Assembly: GCF_023898315.1 (NCBI RefSeq)
Contig: NC_064618.1
Location: forward strand, 248,533,076-248,597,075
Length of the DNA: 64,000 bases
Direction: 5' to 3'
From: Schistocerca nitens
Taxonomy: Eukaryota > Arthropoda > Insecta > Orthoptera > Acrididae
Of this stretch, positions 20,048-31,999 are shown piece by piece. The translations under genes and the position numbers were made by a program. Below the pieces are notes generated by a model. The model was given only the letters and a program-made list of their open reading frames with translations, was not told the DNA's origin and made no database searches. Numbering within the stretch: the first letter of the stretch is position 1; each line of letters begins with the position of its first letter.

Positions 20048-20900
20048 TATACGAGAGTAGTTCATAAATCTGTGAAGAAAGCAAGGAAAAATGTTTGCTT
20101 CGCGAACAACTGACCTCATTTTTCGACATAGCCTCCTTTGAGGTATATACACGTGGTCCATCGATTCTCCACCTTTTTTATCCCTTCGGGAAAATGACTT
20201 CTGTCAAACTCTGCAATTTCGTTGACTGCAACTATCACTTCCTCATTTGATGAAAATTTCTTCCCAGCAAGAAAAAGTTTCAAGTTAGGAAACAGGAAAA
20301 AGTCCCTCAATGCTATGTGTGGTGAGTAGGATGGATAAGAAACCAATTCAAAACCCAATTCATGCACTTTCGCTATTGTTATTACTGACGTGTGGGACGG
20401 TCCATTATCTTGGTGAAAGAGAACATTTTTGGGTACCAACCATGGTCTTTATTCACCTAACGCAAGTTTCAGACGATCCAACAACGAAGCACAATAGGAT
20501 CCAGTTATGGTTTTGCCTTTTTTCAAGCAATCTGTGAGAATTACTCTTTGGGAATCCCAAAAAAACAGTGACCATCGCTTTACGAGCTAGCAAATGGTCC
20601 TTGCCTTCTTCGGTGGACTTTCACCAAAAGTTATCCATTGTTTTGACTGCCGTTTTGACTCTGGTATGTAACGATTGATCCAGGTTTCATCAACAGTCAC
20701 AAATCGGTGCAAACAGTCTTACGGATTACGATTAAATGTCGCTCGACATTGTACTGAAATGTTCCAGATGCGTTTTTGGTCGACTGTCACCAACAGTGGC
20801 AACCACCTCGCACACAGCTTCTTCATAGACAGTTTCATTACAGGATATTACGCACTCGCTCAGTTGAGATGTCTACGGTCTCCTTAACTTTGTAAGTTAT
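20048..20900 (-). pseudogene. DD34D mariner transposase remnant
   Basis: The best-kept segment (20439-20116) reads VLFHQDNGPSHTSVITIAK, then YPSYSPHIALRDFFLFPNLK, then FSSNEEVIVAVNEIAEFD and GIKKVENRWTTCIYLKG. I count 34 residues between the D of HQDN and the D of LRDF, the classic mariner spacing. Upstream, VDETWI (first D) is recognisable near 20690 in another frame. A TIR-like TACGAGAGTAGTTCATAAA lies at 20048; the other end is not found. The copy is broken by many frame changes. Confidence 0.82.
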
Positions 20901-20906
20901 CGATAT

Positions 20907-20947
20907 GCACGTGAGAGAGAGAGAGAGCGAGAAAGAGAGTAGAGAGA
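20907..20947. repeat. (GA)n-rich microsatellite
   Basis: Imperfect GA run with two A/G interruptions, just outside the mariner remnant. Confidence 0.85.
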
Positions 20948-21281
20948 AAGTTATGTTATTGTTAACCAACCTTTGGACTTGTTGTGGCATAGGCTTTGCC
21001 TCTGTGCAGTCTGATACATTGTTAGCTGAAGTGTGGTAGATGATGGACGTATTCAATAGTGCTGTGTTGACCTGTGATTGTATCTGTTAGATGAGGGAAG
21101 ATTTATTATAAAAGACAACAAGGATGAATATGGTGTATATACTGGAAGGTAGAGAAGGATATAAATTTTTAATGATGTTGTTGTTGTTCTTGTGGTCTTC
21201 AGTCCTGAGACTGGTTTGATGCAGCTCTCCATGCTACTCTATCCTGTGCAAGCTCCTTCATCTTCCAGTACCTACTGCAAC

Positions 21282-21758
21282 CTACATCCTTCTGAATCTG
21301 CTTAGTGTATTGATCTCTTGGTCTCCCTCTACGATTTTTACCGTCCACGCTGCCTCCAATGCTAAATTTGTGATCCCTTGATGCCTCAGGACATGTCCTA
21401 CCAACCGATCCCTTCTTCTAGTCAAGTTGTGCCACAAACTTCTCTTCTCCCCAATCCTATTCAATGCCTCCTCATTAGTTACGTGATCTACCAACCTAAT
21501 CTTCAACATTCTACTGTAGCACCACATTTCGAAAGCTTCTATTCTCTTCTTGTCCAAACCATTTATTGTCCATGTTCCACTTCCATACTTGGCTACACTC
21601 CATACAAATACTTTCAGAAACGACTTCCTGACACTTAAATCTATACTCGATGTTAACAAATTTCTCTTCTTCAGAAACGCTTTCCTTGCCATTGCCAGTC
21701 TACATTTTATATCCTCTCTACTTCGACCATCATCAGTTATTTTGCTCCCAAATAGCAA
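21282..21758 (-). pseudogene. RTE-like LINE: thumb and C-terminal region
   Basis: The segment continues the RT frame after stop codons. It reads LFGSKITDDGRSREDIKCRL, RKSFLKVFVWSVAKYGSGTW and DKKRIEAFEMWCYSRMLKIR, then the C-terminal block TRRRDRLVGHVLRHQG. This is the conserved tail of the family and confirms that the copy extends nearly to its 3' end. Confidence 0.85.
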
Positions 21759-21782
21759 AACTCCTTTACTACTTTAAGTGTC

Positions 21783-22592
21783 TCATTTCCTAATTCCCTC
21801 AGCATCACCCGAGTTAATTCGACTACATTCTATTATTCTCGTGTTACTTTTGTTGATGTTCGTCTTATATCCTCCTTTCGAGACACTGTCCATTCCGTTC
21901 AACTGCTCTTCCAAGTCCTTTGCTGCCTCTGACATAATTACAATGTCATCGGCGAACCTAAAAGTTTTTATTTCTTCACCCTGGATTTTAATACCTACTC
22001 CAAATTTTTCTTTTGTTTCCTTTACTGCTTGTTCAATATACAGACTGAATAACATCGGGGAGAGGCTACAACCCTGTCTGACTCCCTTCCCAACCACTGC
22101 CTCCCTTTCATGTCCCTCGACTCTTATAACTGCCATCTGGTTTCTGTACAAATTGTAAATAGCCTTTCGCTCCCTGTATTTTACCCCTGACAACTTCAGA
22201 ATTTGAAAGAGAGTATTCCAGTCAACATTGTCAAAAGCTTTCTCTAAGTCTACAAATGCTAGAAACGTAGGTTTGCCTTTCCTTAGTCTTTCTTCTAAGA
22301 TAAGTTGTAAGGTCAGTATTGCCTCACGTGCTCCACCATTTCTACGGAATCCAAACTGATCTTCCCCGAGGTCGGCTTCTACCAGTTTTTCCATTCGACT
22401 GTAAATAATTTGCGTTAGTATTTTGAGGCTGTGACTTATTAAACCAATAGTTCGGTAATTTTCACATCTGACAACACCTGCTTTCTTTGGGATTGGAATT
22501 ATTATATTCTTCTTGAAGTCTGAGGGTATTTCGCCTGTCTCATACATCTTGCCCACCAGATGGTAGAGTTTTGTTAGGACTGGCTCTCCCAA
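21783..22592 (-). pseudogene. RTE-like LINE: reverse transcriptase domain
   Basis: A 269-codon open frame covering the palm domain. KNIIIPIPKKAG and ENYRTIGL come first, then FLAFVDLEKAFDNVDW (motif A, D115), GVRQGCSLSPMLFSLYIE (motif B) and FRFADDIVIM (motif C, FADD at 213-216). All three catalytic aspartates are kept. The frame differs from the endonuclease frame, so a frameshift lies near 22600-22620. It ends at stops near 21783 and resumes in the same frame at 21758. Confidence 0.88.
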
Positions 22593-22621
22593 GGCTGTCA
22601 GTAGTTCTAATGGAATGTTTT

Positions 22622-23932
22622 CTACTCCCGGGCCCTTGTTTCGACACAGGTCTTTGAGTGCTCTGTCAAACTCTCACGCAATATCGTATCTCCCATTTCA
22701 TCTTCATCTACATCCTTTGCCATTTCCATAATATTGTCCTCAAGTACATCGCCCTTGTATAGACCCTCTGTATACTCCTTCCACCTTTCTGCTTTCCCCT
22801 TTTTGCTTAGAACTGGGTTTCCATCTGAGCTCTTGATATTCATACAAGTGGCTCTCTTTTCTCCAAAGGTCTCCTTAATTTTCCTGTAGGCTGTATCTAT
22901 CTTACCTCTAGTGAGATAAGCCTCTACATCCTTACATTTGTCCTCTAGCCATGCCTGCTTAGCCTTTTTGCACTTCCTGTCAATCTCATTTTTGAGATGC
23001 TTGTATTCCTTTTTGCCTGCTTCATTTACTGCATTTTTATATTTTCTCCTTTCATCAATTAAATTTAATATTTCTTCTGTTACCCAAGGATTTCTACTAG
23101 CCCTCGTCTTTTTACCTACTTGATCCTCTGCTGCCTTCACTACTTCATCCCTCAGAGCTATCCATTCGTCTTCTACTGTATTTCTTTCCCCCATTCCTGT
23201 CAACTGTTCCCTTATGCTCCCCCTGAAACTCTGTACAACCTCTGGTTTAGTCAGTTTATCCAGGTCCCATCTCCTTAATTTCCCACCTTTTTGCAATTTC
23301 TTCAGTTTTAATCTACAGTTCATAACCAATGTCCTACAATTTAAAACCTGGTTCCTAAATCTCTGTCTTACCATTATATAATCTATCTGATACCTTTTAG
23401 TATCTCCAGGATTCTTCCATGTATACAGCTTTCTTTTATGATTCTTGAACCAAGTGGTAGCTATGATTAAGTTATGCTCTGTGCAAAATTCTACCAGACG
23501 GATTCCTCTTTCATTTCTTAGCCCCAATCCATATTCACCTACTATGTTTCCTTCTCTCCCTTTTCCTACTCTCGAATTCCAGTCACCCATGACTATTAAA
23601 TTTTCGTCTCCCTTCACTACCTGAATAATTTCTTTTATCTCATCATACATTTCTTCAATTTCCTCGTCATCTGCAGAGCTAGTTGGCATATAAACTTTTA
23701 CTATTGTAGTAGGCATGGGCTTCGTGTCTATCTTGGCCACTATAATACGTTCACTATGCTGTTTGTAGTAGCTTACCCGCACTCCTATTTTTTTATTCAT
23801 TATTAAACCTACTCCTGCATTACCCCTATTTGATTTTGTATTTATAACCCTGTATTCACATGACCAGAAGTCTTGTTCCTCCTGCCACCGTACTTCACTA
23901 ATTCCCACTATATCTAACTTTAACCTATCCAT
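22622..23932 (-). pseudogene. RTE-like LINE: endonuclease and N-terminal RT linker
   Basis: An uninterrupted 436-codon frame. EEP endonuclease motifs: ISEVRW (catalytic E at residue 13), VMGDWNSRVG (residues 114-123) and KRYQIDYIMV (around 180-188). The final SDH motif expected near residue 200 is missing: NQVLNCRTLVMNCRLKLKK runs straight through, which fits an in-frame deletion of roughly 15-20 codons. The linker (residues 210-400) is Lys/Glu-rich, as in related elements. Upstream the frame continues past a TAG (VWNVRSLN-stop-TGRLENL), so the true start lies before the first visible Met. Confidence 0.82.
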
Positions 23933-24427
23933 TTCTCTTTTTAAATTTTCTAACCTACCTGTCTAATTAAGGGATCTGACATTCCACACTCCGATCTGTA
24001 GAATGCCAGTTTTCTTTCTCCTGATAACGACGTCCTCTTGAGTAGTCCCCGCCCGGAGATCCGAATGGGGGACTATTTTACCTCCGGAATATTTTACCCA
24101 AGAGAACGCCATCATCATTTAACCATACAGTGAAGCTACATACCCTCGGGAAAAGTTACGGCTGTAGTTTCCCCTTGCTTTCAGCCGTTCGCAGTACCAG
24201 CACAGCAAGGCCGTTTTGGTTGGTGTTGCAAGGCCAGATCAGTCAATCATCCAGACTGTTGCCCCTGCAACTACTGAAAAGGCTGCTGCCCCTTCAGGAA
24301 CCTAGCGTTTGTCTGGCCTGTCGACAGATACCCCTCCGTTGTGATTGCACCTTCAGTACGGCCATCTGTATCGCTTAGGCACACAAGCCTCCCCACCAAT
24401 GGCAAGGTCCATGGTTCATGAGGGGAG

Positions 24428-25572
24428 AAAATTTTGAATAATGTTATTATTTTTGAAGAGAAGAAGTTTGAGATAAGACTGTGCAGCTAGTTTGTCGGAG
24501 CGATTATTGTCAGCTAGCTAACTTGCTCAGAGGTGAGAGAAAGCCCACCCCACTTCCCTAAGTCGTGCATTAAGATATCAAGTGGTTAATTTGTGTGGTT
24601 GTTATAGAAACGCTCTGTTAACGGTGTACCCTATTCGAATCACTGTTCACTATGATAAGCGTTCTGATTAAAGTTATGTGCGAAGGTCAAGGGAAATTTT
24701 ACTCTGTCGTTTTGGATACATAGTGAAATCTAAAATCGTTGTCTTGGAATATCATTTCATAGGAATAGTTACTGTCCCCGTCCCACTGTTTAGAGAAAGT
24801 TTATCATTAGGCATCAGCACATTACACCGTATGGTATGCAACAGTCCGAATATTGTTCGGAAATTTAATTTAAAAATATAAATCTAGATTAGGCGCTGCC
24901 TGCTTCCTTTTGCTGTTGTGCTTTCGAAAAATCTACATAATGTTATCAAGATGCGAGATAACTGGAAGCTGTGAGTAGGGTCAGATAACTGTTTTGCTGC
25001 AGTTGCGCAATTAATATAAAGACCAGTTGTATTCAGACAAGTTACAGTTCAATTCAAATTAGCTTTTGTTTAGTCAAAGGTTAGCATACGAGTTCAAGTT
25101 GAATAACAGTTTGTGGGGGACATAGTTTTGGTAATACGTAGACTTTTTATAGAACTGGAGGTAAACTTGGGCTCAGTTTCTTATAGGTACATGTAGTGGG
25201 GAGCTTACACTGGGAATAATAATAATAATAATAAAACAGATACACATTGTATGCTAGAGTCAATTATTTTTTGTAGAAAGGCTTTTGTGAATTTACCGCT
25301 TATGTATGTTCTCATCTATAGTTAAACCATTGTCCTGGAAACTCACGGACGAGAACGGTAAGTTTACAGGATGACGAAGTGCAGAACTGCGCCCATCAGC
25401 TGTAAAGTTAAGGTGAGTGTCTACACAACTAAAGTTCTCTTCCGATCCTAACCTCAGTCATCAACGGGAATATCAGTTGAACAAATGGGTAGCAATCAAA
25501 ATTAATGCCATAGCGAAGCTCCCTGACAAGTTTCAATGACTCTAGCCAGTTGTTAGAAGAAACGTGGATGAA
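24428..25572. other. unassigned intergenic DNA
   Basis: No gene or element is recognised. An (AAT)n microsatellite lies at about 25216-25235. Confidence 0.45.
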
Positions 25573-25847
25573 TAGAGTGGAAATTATTGAACTATATGAA
25601 AAAAACCTAAATTAGTTACAATGTTCAATGTGCACACACTTTATTCGACATATAAACGTCACTTCAGATATTTGGATTTAGGTTATGACATGTTCGATAT
25701 GCCTTCTATCATTGGCGATGGTGTGACGCAGACTAATAGAGAAATTCTGCATGATCCACTGAATTGTCGGAACATAGAAGCTGTCAATGACTTCCTCAAT
25801 GGCTGTTTCAAGCTCAGCAATGGTTTTGAGGTTGTTGCTGTATAGCT

Positions 25848-26726
25848 TGTAACCTCCCTACAAAAATATTTAAAAAAAAACAATATGAACCAAGTGTAAC
25901 CTCCCCACAAAAATAATAATTAAATGAATTCTTAAATATTGTTACCTCTCAAGAAAATTGGCTCCCATTTATAGTCTCCGTGCAGAAATGCATTCACATT
26001 TAATGTAACCATAAAATTCTTTTCTCATTTAATGTTAAGTTCGAAACAGAAAAAATTCCTAAACACCAAAATAATGAAAAAATTCAGTAACCTGGTAAAT
26101 TTTATGACGACAGCAGCGCTGCGCCACGGCCCTGTATTCTGAATAAAAAAAAAGCAAAAATTCTTACCTCAATAAAAACTGCAAATATATCTGCTCTTAC
26201 ATAAAAAAATTTCGGCGCAGCTCCGTGCAATGCTGGCCTATGCTTTGTGATTCATGACAGGAAAGATAATCCATTGCATAAAATCTTTAAATTGAAATGA
26301 ATGCTTTTTTAAAAAAATTACTTTATATTATAAAAATTATTATTGGGGCATTTTTTTAAAGAAATTGAATGACAGTCGACATACATTATTAGATATGCGC
26401 AAGGCTGCTTCTTTACCTTCTACAATAATACTCATCCTCCAGAGTCCCTACCAGAGCAGACTGCACACAAGCGCAGAAACGCGCTGACTACCGTCGACTA
26501 CTGCCGACTCACGCAGACTACGGAAGACTACTGCACACTACTGTCGACTCACGCAGACTACTGAAGACTACTGCACACTGCTGCCAACTCACACAGACTA
26601 CTGTCGACTACTGCACACTGATGCCGACTAGCGACAAGCAACAACTAACTATATACTGCTCTCTGGTCAGAGACTCTCCTAAGTCTTGCCTGTTTCAGGC
26701 AGCACATACATCGCATACCTCTTACA
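25848..26726 (-). repeat. gypsy A 3' LTR (complete, 879 bp)
   Basis: On plus it starts TGTAACCTCCCTACAAAAAT and ends CATACCTCTTACA, giving TG...CA ends. The first 20 bases recur about 50 bp further in (near 25894), a short internal duplication also present in the other LTR. Near the far end a GACTAC/GCACACTG-type array (about 26486-26630) has more units than the other LTR copy. Confidence 0.92.
26460..26630. repeat. short-period tandem array in the gypsy A LTR
   Basis: Units related to CTGCCGACTCACGCAGACTA and CTACTGCACACTG alternate five or more times. In the other LTR (35222-35310) the array is about 80 bp shorter. The number of units therefore changed after or during insertion. Confidence 0.75.
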
Positions 26727-26745
26727 TAACCCTCCACTGGGGGGG
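26727..26745 (-). promoter_or_regulatory. gypsy A polypurine tract
   Basis: Directly beside the 3' LTR. On the minus strand it reads CCCCAGTGGAGGGTTA before TGTAAGAGG, at the position where plus-strand DNA synthesis is primed in LTR elements. Confidence 0.7.
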
Positions 26746-26869
26746 CAAAAATTTTGCTGCGATGGTGAGTCAACTGGACTTGCCATGAGCAACAAATTTT
26801 TCCTAATGAACTAAGTTTACAATCACAGAATATATACATATATATAAGTGCAGAACATAAAATAAAATA

Positions 26870-27400
26870 TAGTGCACATGCACTGAGTACAGAACATATC
26901 AAGCAATGACAAAATGTATACACAATGAGTACAAAACATATTAACATATGGCAAAAGTGCACACGCACTGTAGTACAGAACATATCAGGAAATCACAAAA
27001 TGTATAGGTAATGAGTACAAATCATATTAATAAATGACATAAAGTGCACACGCACTGTAGTTCAGAATATATCAGCAAATCACAAAATGTATACGCAATG
27101 AAGACAAATCATATTAACAAATGACATAAAGTGCACATGCACTGTAATTCAGAATATATCAGCAAATCACAAAATGTATACGCAATGGATACAAATCATA
27201 TTAACAAATGACATAAAGTGCACGTGCTCTGTAGTACAGAACATATCAGGAAATCACAAAATGTATACGCAATGAGTACAAATCATATTAACAAATGATA
27301 TAAGTGCACACGCACTGTAGTTCAGAATATATCAGCAAATCACAAAATGTATACGCAATGAATACAAATCAAAAGTGCACACGCACTGTAGTATTTTTTT
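26870..27400. repeat. tandem repeats, period about 87 bp, gypsy A 3' region
   Basis: About six units, each with AAGTGCACACGCACTGTAGT, CAGAA(C/T)ATATCAG, AATCACAAAATGTATACGCA and ATGAGTACAAATCATATTAA. Units are highly similar, so the array is recent or homogenised. It lies between the PPT and integrase. Confidence 0.85.
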
Positions 27401-27959
27401 TTTACTATTTTACAAGAACTAGGATAGGAAATGGAAGGATTGCATCATGGTTGTAACACATTAGGTTGCACGCAGCTGCACTGAAAGTCCATATCTTTCT
27501 ACAGAAGCACAACACCAAGTGAGACAATCTGAAGTTCTTTTCCCTGAAGTATTAATCAGCGTAGCCAAGACACTGAAATGTCGTAGTAATATTCCATGTT
27601 ATCATTTCGGTAGTACATTAGGTACACCAAACAGTGGGACCATAATAACATCTCCATCGCTCAAAGTGGTGGACAGCATGTTGTGTCAACACCACATTCT
27701 TGTAAGGTACACCAAAGTAGAATTAGTGCAAAAAACCAAATATAGTGCTCCATGAGCATGAGGTTAGACAGGACAAACGGATATTGTAGTAATTTCTGGT
27801 AATTAGGTCAGAAGGTGAAGGACATTACGTCTTATGCCAGTCATCATTGATAATTACTCTAGTCTAACAACTAATTTGAGTAATTTGTGGCACTCATCGC
27901 CCAGTTATTGAACATTTCTGTATCATTTATGAAGTATTATAGAATAATGTTCATAAGTT

Positions 27960-28490
27960 ATCTGTTTACAGAGAACATTGGCACTCATTGACCAGTTACA
28001 AACCATCAGAAGTCATCAATCAAAACAGGAGCTAATTAGTGTAGCATCAAGCTACTGGTATTCATATATATAGCATGAAAGTGACATAATACAAATTTAA
28101 AGTATAAGAAACAGTGGCATTCATTGGTCAGCAAGTATTGAATATTACAAAACATTTTTCATCATTCAAGTGACATATGACATATTTAAAAATAATTATT
28201 GGCACTCATTGGCTAGTTACAAAACATCAGAAGTCATCATTCAAAACAGGAGCTAATGAGTGTAGCATCAAGCTACTTGTATTCATATATATAGCATGAA
28301 AGTGACATAATATAAATTTAAAATATAAGAAACAGTGGCATTCGTTGGTCACCAAGTATTGAATATTACAAAACATTTTTCATCATTCAAGTGACATATG
28401 ACATATTTACAAATAATTATTGGCCAGTTACAAAACATCAGAAGTCATCAGTCAAAACAGGAGTTAAAGAGTGTAGAGCATGCATGCATT
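27960..28490. repeat. direct repeats, period about 240 bp, gypsy A 3' region
   Basis: AACAGGAGCTAATTAGTGTA followed by GCATCAAGCTACTGGTATTC recurs near 28245 as AACAGGAGCTAATGAGTGTA plus the same continuation, and partly again near 28450. Segments in between (GACATATGACATATTTA, TTGGCACTCATTGG) repeat as well. There are two full copies and a partial third. Confidence 0.8.
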
Positions 28491-30265
28491 ATTACAAAAT
28501 ATGATTCACTATTACTCAGAACTCATCGTTTAAGTGGCATAAGACATAATTAAAATGTAACATACTGTAACTATTACTCAAGTCTGTGGTTGGAAAACAT
28601 CATTCAGTATTACTCATAACTCTTTTAAATTGGTAGCATTATTTGGGACTGGTAATACATTTTTTTGTGCTAGCAATGCATTGCGTTGGGATCGATAATT
28701 AATTGCTGGGGCATAATAACATTCACATTTGTCTTATTGCTGCAAATGAAGATGTGTAACGTCATTCGTCATGAGTCAGCTGTAGCAAGGTTATGAAACT
28801 AATAGAGTATATGTGATCACATTCATGAATTACACAGGTTTAATGACCAACTGCTTATAGCACATTAATTTCATGAATAATTTCTCTTGCAAAAAATACA
28901 AAATTGATTATTAAGCTTGAAAGAAGAAACGCATATTATGCTGAAAAGTGATGAACTTCGAATTAACAGGTAATGAAATGTGTATTAAATATATATGTTC
29001 TCTAGCTGTCCTTTCCAAAACCTTCAGTCATCATACCATGCGACATAAGACATACTGTCAAAACGAACTGCAACAAATACTTAAATAACTACATAGCATT
29101 AATACATAAACGTCAACATTATCCTCATCTGCAAAGAAAAACTTCATTATCATTACTATCATCACCTGCAAAGAAAAACTTCATTATCTGTATCAACATA
29201 ATTCCATTATTATCATCACCTGTAAAGAAAAGCTTCATTATCCATAGTAGCATATTCTTCATCACTATTCATCATCATTCATTATCATCTGCAAAAAAAG
29301 TCACTTCATTATACAACTATTCATAGTATAAAGTTCCTTATTTCTAGCATATTTCGTTACTAAAACTAAGATGTGTAGTTCTGTCTGACAGCCTGCATCA
29401 ATCGCCTCTTATTCAGAAAAAATTAGTTAAGACTGCTATCATACGATGTGTATAGTAAATTCTTGTTAATGCTTGTTAATTCTGATCCATTTACTCTTCG
29501 TGACGAGGTATTGTATCTTCTTTCGTTCATTCCGAAGGTGAAATTCCCATTTCTGTTTAATTTATTTCTTTTACACGTTATTTCTTTCTGAAAATGATGA
29601 ACAATGATTAATGTCTTGCATTTAAATCATATACCCATTAAATAAAAGCTGGTTTCTAGTGATATAATTGAGCTTACAGCATAGCATGACAGAAAACGTA
29701 ATATGTCAAAAAACATAGACAGTGTTCAGATGCAAAAATGTACACAGAGTATCACAATGTAGCAGCAAAATAAAAAATGTAAAAATAGTCACGATGTTGA
29801 GATATCATAAGGCAAAATGTCAAAGTCAACTGGTGTTTGTTATATCTTAAATATTTCATAGTGCATACAAACAAAACAGTAAAACAATCATATATACATG
29901 AAGAATGGAAAAGGTGCATGGTCTGATGTGTAACGACAAGAAATGCCTCTCTTTGTTCAGCTTGTATGTTGTGTAGTTGATAGAGGCGAGAGTTGAAGAC
30001 TTTAATGGAGAAAGAATTTGATAAAATTAATATGTCACTAGATAGAATCGCATAATTGGTCATAAAATATGTAAGTTTATATGGAAAAATGTGCACGGTC
30101 TGATGTGTAACGACAAGAAAAGCGACCTGCTAACCTTATCTTGCCGGGCATTTGCCAAGAAAAAACACGATAATCATTAGTAAGTGTTCATGTGAATATA
30201 ATTACATAAGTGGTCATAAAAAAAACAGGAAATGGCATTACAGTGTGATAAATCATAAAGTATGT
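28491..30265. other. gypsy A 3' noncoding region
   Basis: A+T-rich sequence between integrase and the repeat arrays. It has no env-like frame, no signal peptide and no transmembrane protein. A direct repeat of about 30 bp (GGTCTGATGTGTAACGACAA) occurs at 29917 and 30097. ATTATC/TTCATTAT words are frequent at 29100-29320. Confidence 0.6.
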
Positions 30266-31075
30266 TCATTCAGTAAAGGGTTTGATGTTGGAAACATGGT
30301 GATTCCCTTTGGTTTTTCTGGTTCTCAGAGTTTCGACGTGTACTACATTGGGGTGAGGAATGCTGCGAATTCGATATGGACCTGCGTATAGAAGTTCAAA
30401 TTTACTACATCTACTTTTTCCTCTATTAGATAAATAATGTGTGCATACTAATATCTTCTGTCCAATGTGAAAGTCACGGCGTGTACAAACCTGTTTTTGC
30501 TGTCTTCTCCGGCGCTCTGCGGCACGTTTGATGTTGTTCAGCGCAATGTCAATTATTTCATGGTGTCGTAGTCGACGAGATGTAGGAAAGGTTACTAATT
30601 CTTTAATTTTGTTAGGTGGTTCAACATTTTTCAGTATAACAGACGGAGATAGCATAGTAGATTCATTTGGTATGGAATTAATTACATCCTGGAATGAGAG
30701 TATGTGTGTGTCCCAATCAATATGTTTTTTATGGCAGTATATTCTACACAGTTTACCAATTTCTTTTATTAATCGTTCACAAGGGTTCGAAGAAGCATGG
30801 TACCTGGATATATAGCTCGGAGATATGTTTCTAGCTCGTAACATACGTGTCCATATAGCAGATCGAAATTGTGATCCATTGTCGGAAATTACTTTCAATA
30901 CATGCTCTACATGAAATAGAAAATGTTTTACAAATGCTTTCGAAGCAGTTTTAGCAGTAGCTTTGCGTAACGGAGTGAAGGTAACAAATTTCGAAGTGAG
31001 TTCAACAGCGACAAAGATGTAGCAAAAACCTCTACTAGTTCTGGGAATCGGACCAAAAATGTCTACAGCGGCCAT
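30266..31075 (-). pseudogene. gypsy A integrase core and C-terminal domain
   Basis: A 269-codon open frame. Catalytic triad: D5 (AAVDIFGP), D65 (KVISDNGSQF) and E100 (SSNPCERLIKEIG); 34 residues lie between the second D and the E. From residue 190 a chromatin/DNA-binding C-terminal part follows: KILVCTHYLS, LLYAGPYRIRSIPHPNVVHV and LRTRKTKGNHHVSNIKPF. The triad is intact, but upstream pol is missing, so no working polyprotein can be made. The zinc-binding domain lies just upstream, beyond a frame change. Confidence 0.9.
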
Positions 31076-31079
31076 GTCT

Positions 31080-31490
31080 CAATTTAACAGGTACAATGGG
31101 ATGTAATGGAGGAATATGTGAGGTCGTATCTGACTTAGCTTTCTGGCAGATTTTACATGACGCTAAAACTCTTCGAATACGTTTCTCCATGTTGGTAAAA
31201 TAGCAGCTCTGTCTCAGTATAAGAAAACATTTTCTGGCTCCGTAATGTGCGTAACTTAAATGAGTATACTAGATTAATTTGTTAACAAGTTCGTCAGGAA
31301 TGCATAATAACCAGTTGATGCTGTCAGGGTGAGAGCGGCGAAACAGATTGTCATTGCGTACAGTGTAATGGTTTCTAATGGTAACATTATTCCTATCTTG
31401 CCAAAGATGTTTAATTTCTTTCCATACGTTGTCTTTACTCTGCTCTTGTGCTATGTCTTGTTGACGACGAAATGAAATTTTCAAATGCAA
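31080..31490 (-). pseudogene. gypsy A integrase zinc-binding (H2C2) region
   Basis: The open part reads NVWKEIKHLWQDRNNVTIRN, HYTVRNDNLFRRSHP and LLCIPDELVNKLI. After a TAG the H-x4-H and CKIC motifs follow in the same order as in gypsy B (YAH...CQKAK), down to 31080. This is the N-terminal integrase domain, joined to the core in the next frame. Confidence 0.8.
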
Positions 31491-31632
31491 CTTGTTGAAT
31501 GTACATGACGCTGAAATTTGCTTTGCAGAAGTTGGTTGCGATGTCTTGCTGATTGTTGCTGAGAGAACGGGATAGTGCGTCTGCTACAATATTTTGTGTA
31601 CCGGGAACGTGAACAATTTTTAAATTAAATTC

Positions 31633-31992
31633 TTATAAATCAAGTTTCCATCTACTTAATCTGTCGTGTGTAAATTTTGCGGAAAGTAAAATTTGTATCG
31701 CTCTATGATCTGTGTAAACGGTCGTATGTCTTCCATAAAGAAAATGCCGAAATCTCGTAAATGCCCATACAACACACAGTGTTTCAAGTTCTGTAACAGA
31801 ATAATTGCGTTCAGCAGGTGACAGAATGCGACTCGCAAAGGCAATGTTTTTAATTACTGTAGTCCCATCTTCTTCAATTTCCTGAAGAATATGTACGCCT
31901 AAAGCGGTGTTAGAACTGTCGGTGGCAATGTAAAAATTTCTAGTAAGATCTGGGTGCGATAAAAGTGGTGCATTCAAGAAGGCATGTTTCAA
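31633..31992 (-). pseudogene. gypsy A RNase H domain
   Basis: An open 119-codon frame: LLSHPDLTRNFYIATDSSNT (first RNase H Asp in the ATDSS motif), IAFASRILSPAERNYSVTEL (catalytic E in TELE), VVWAFTRFRHFLYGRHTTVY and TDHRAIQILL (second Asp in TDH). It aligns in order with 56663-56343 of gypsy B. Its start lies at the junction where protease and RT are deleted. Confidence 0.88.
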
Positions 31993-31999
31993 ATAACAT

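Larger units (their letters stand above)
21172..24427 (-). mobile_element. RTE-like non-LTR retrotransposon, near full length
   Basis: On the minus strand the element starts near 24427 (CTCCCCTCATGAACCATGGA) and ends near 21172 in a short GTT-rich tail, as RTE elements do. It holds an endonuclease frame followed by a reverse transcriptase frame, with a leader of about 450 bp. No flanking TSD could be fixed. Frame breaks between endonuclease and RT, and an in-frame loss at the endonuclease active site, show that it is inactive. Confidence 0.85.

Noticed and set aside
24130..24378. Independent plus-strand coding region
   Set aside because: It lies antisense to the 5' leader of the RTE-like LINE.
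26870..27400. CRISPR array
   Set aside because: Direct repeats of about 87 bp run head to tail without unique spacers, inside a retrotransposon of a eukaryotic genome.
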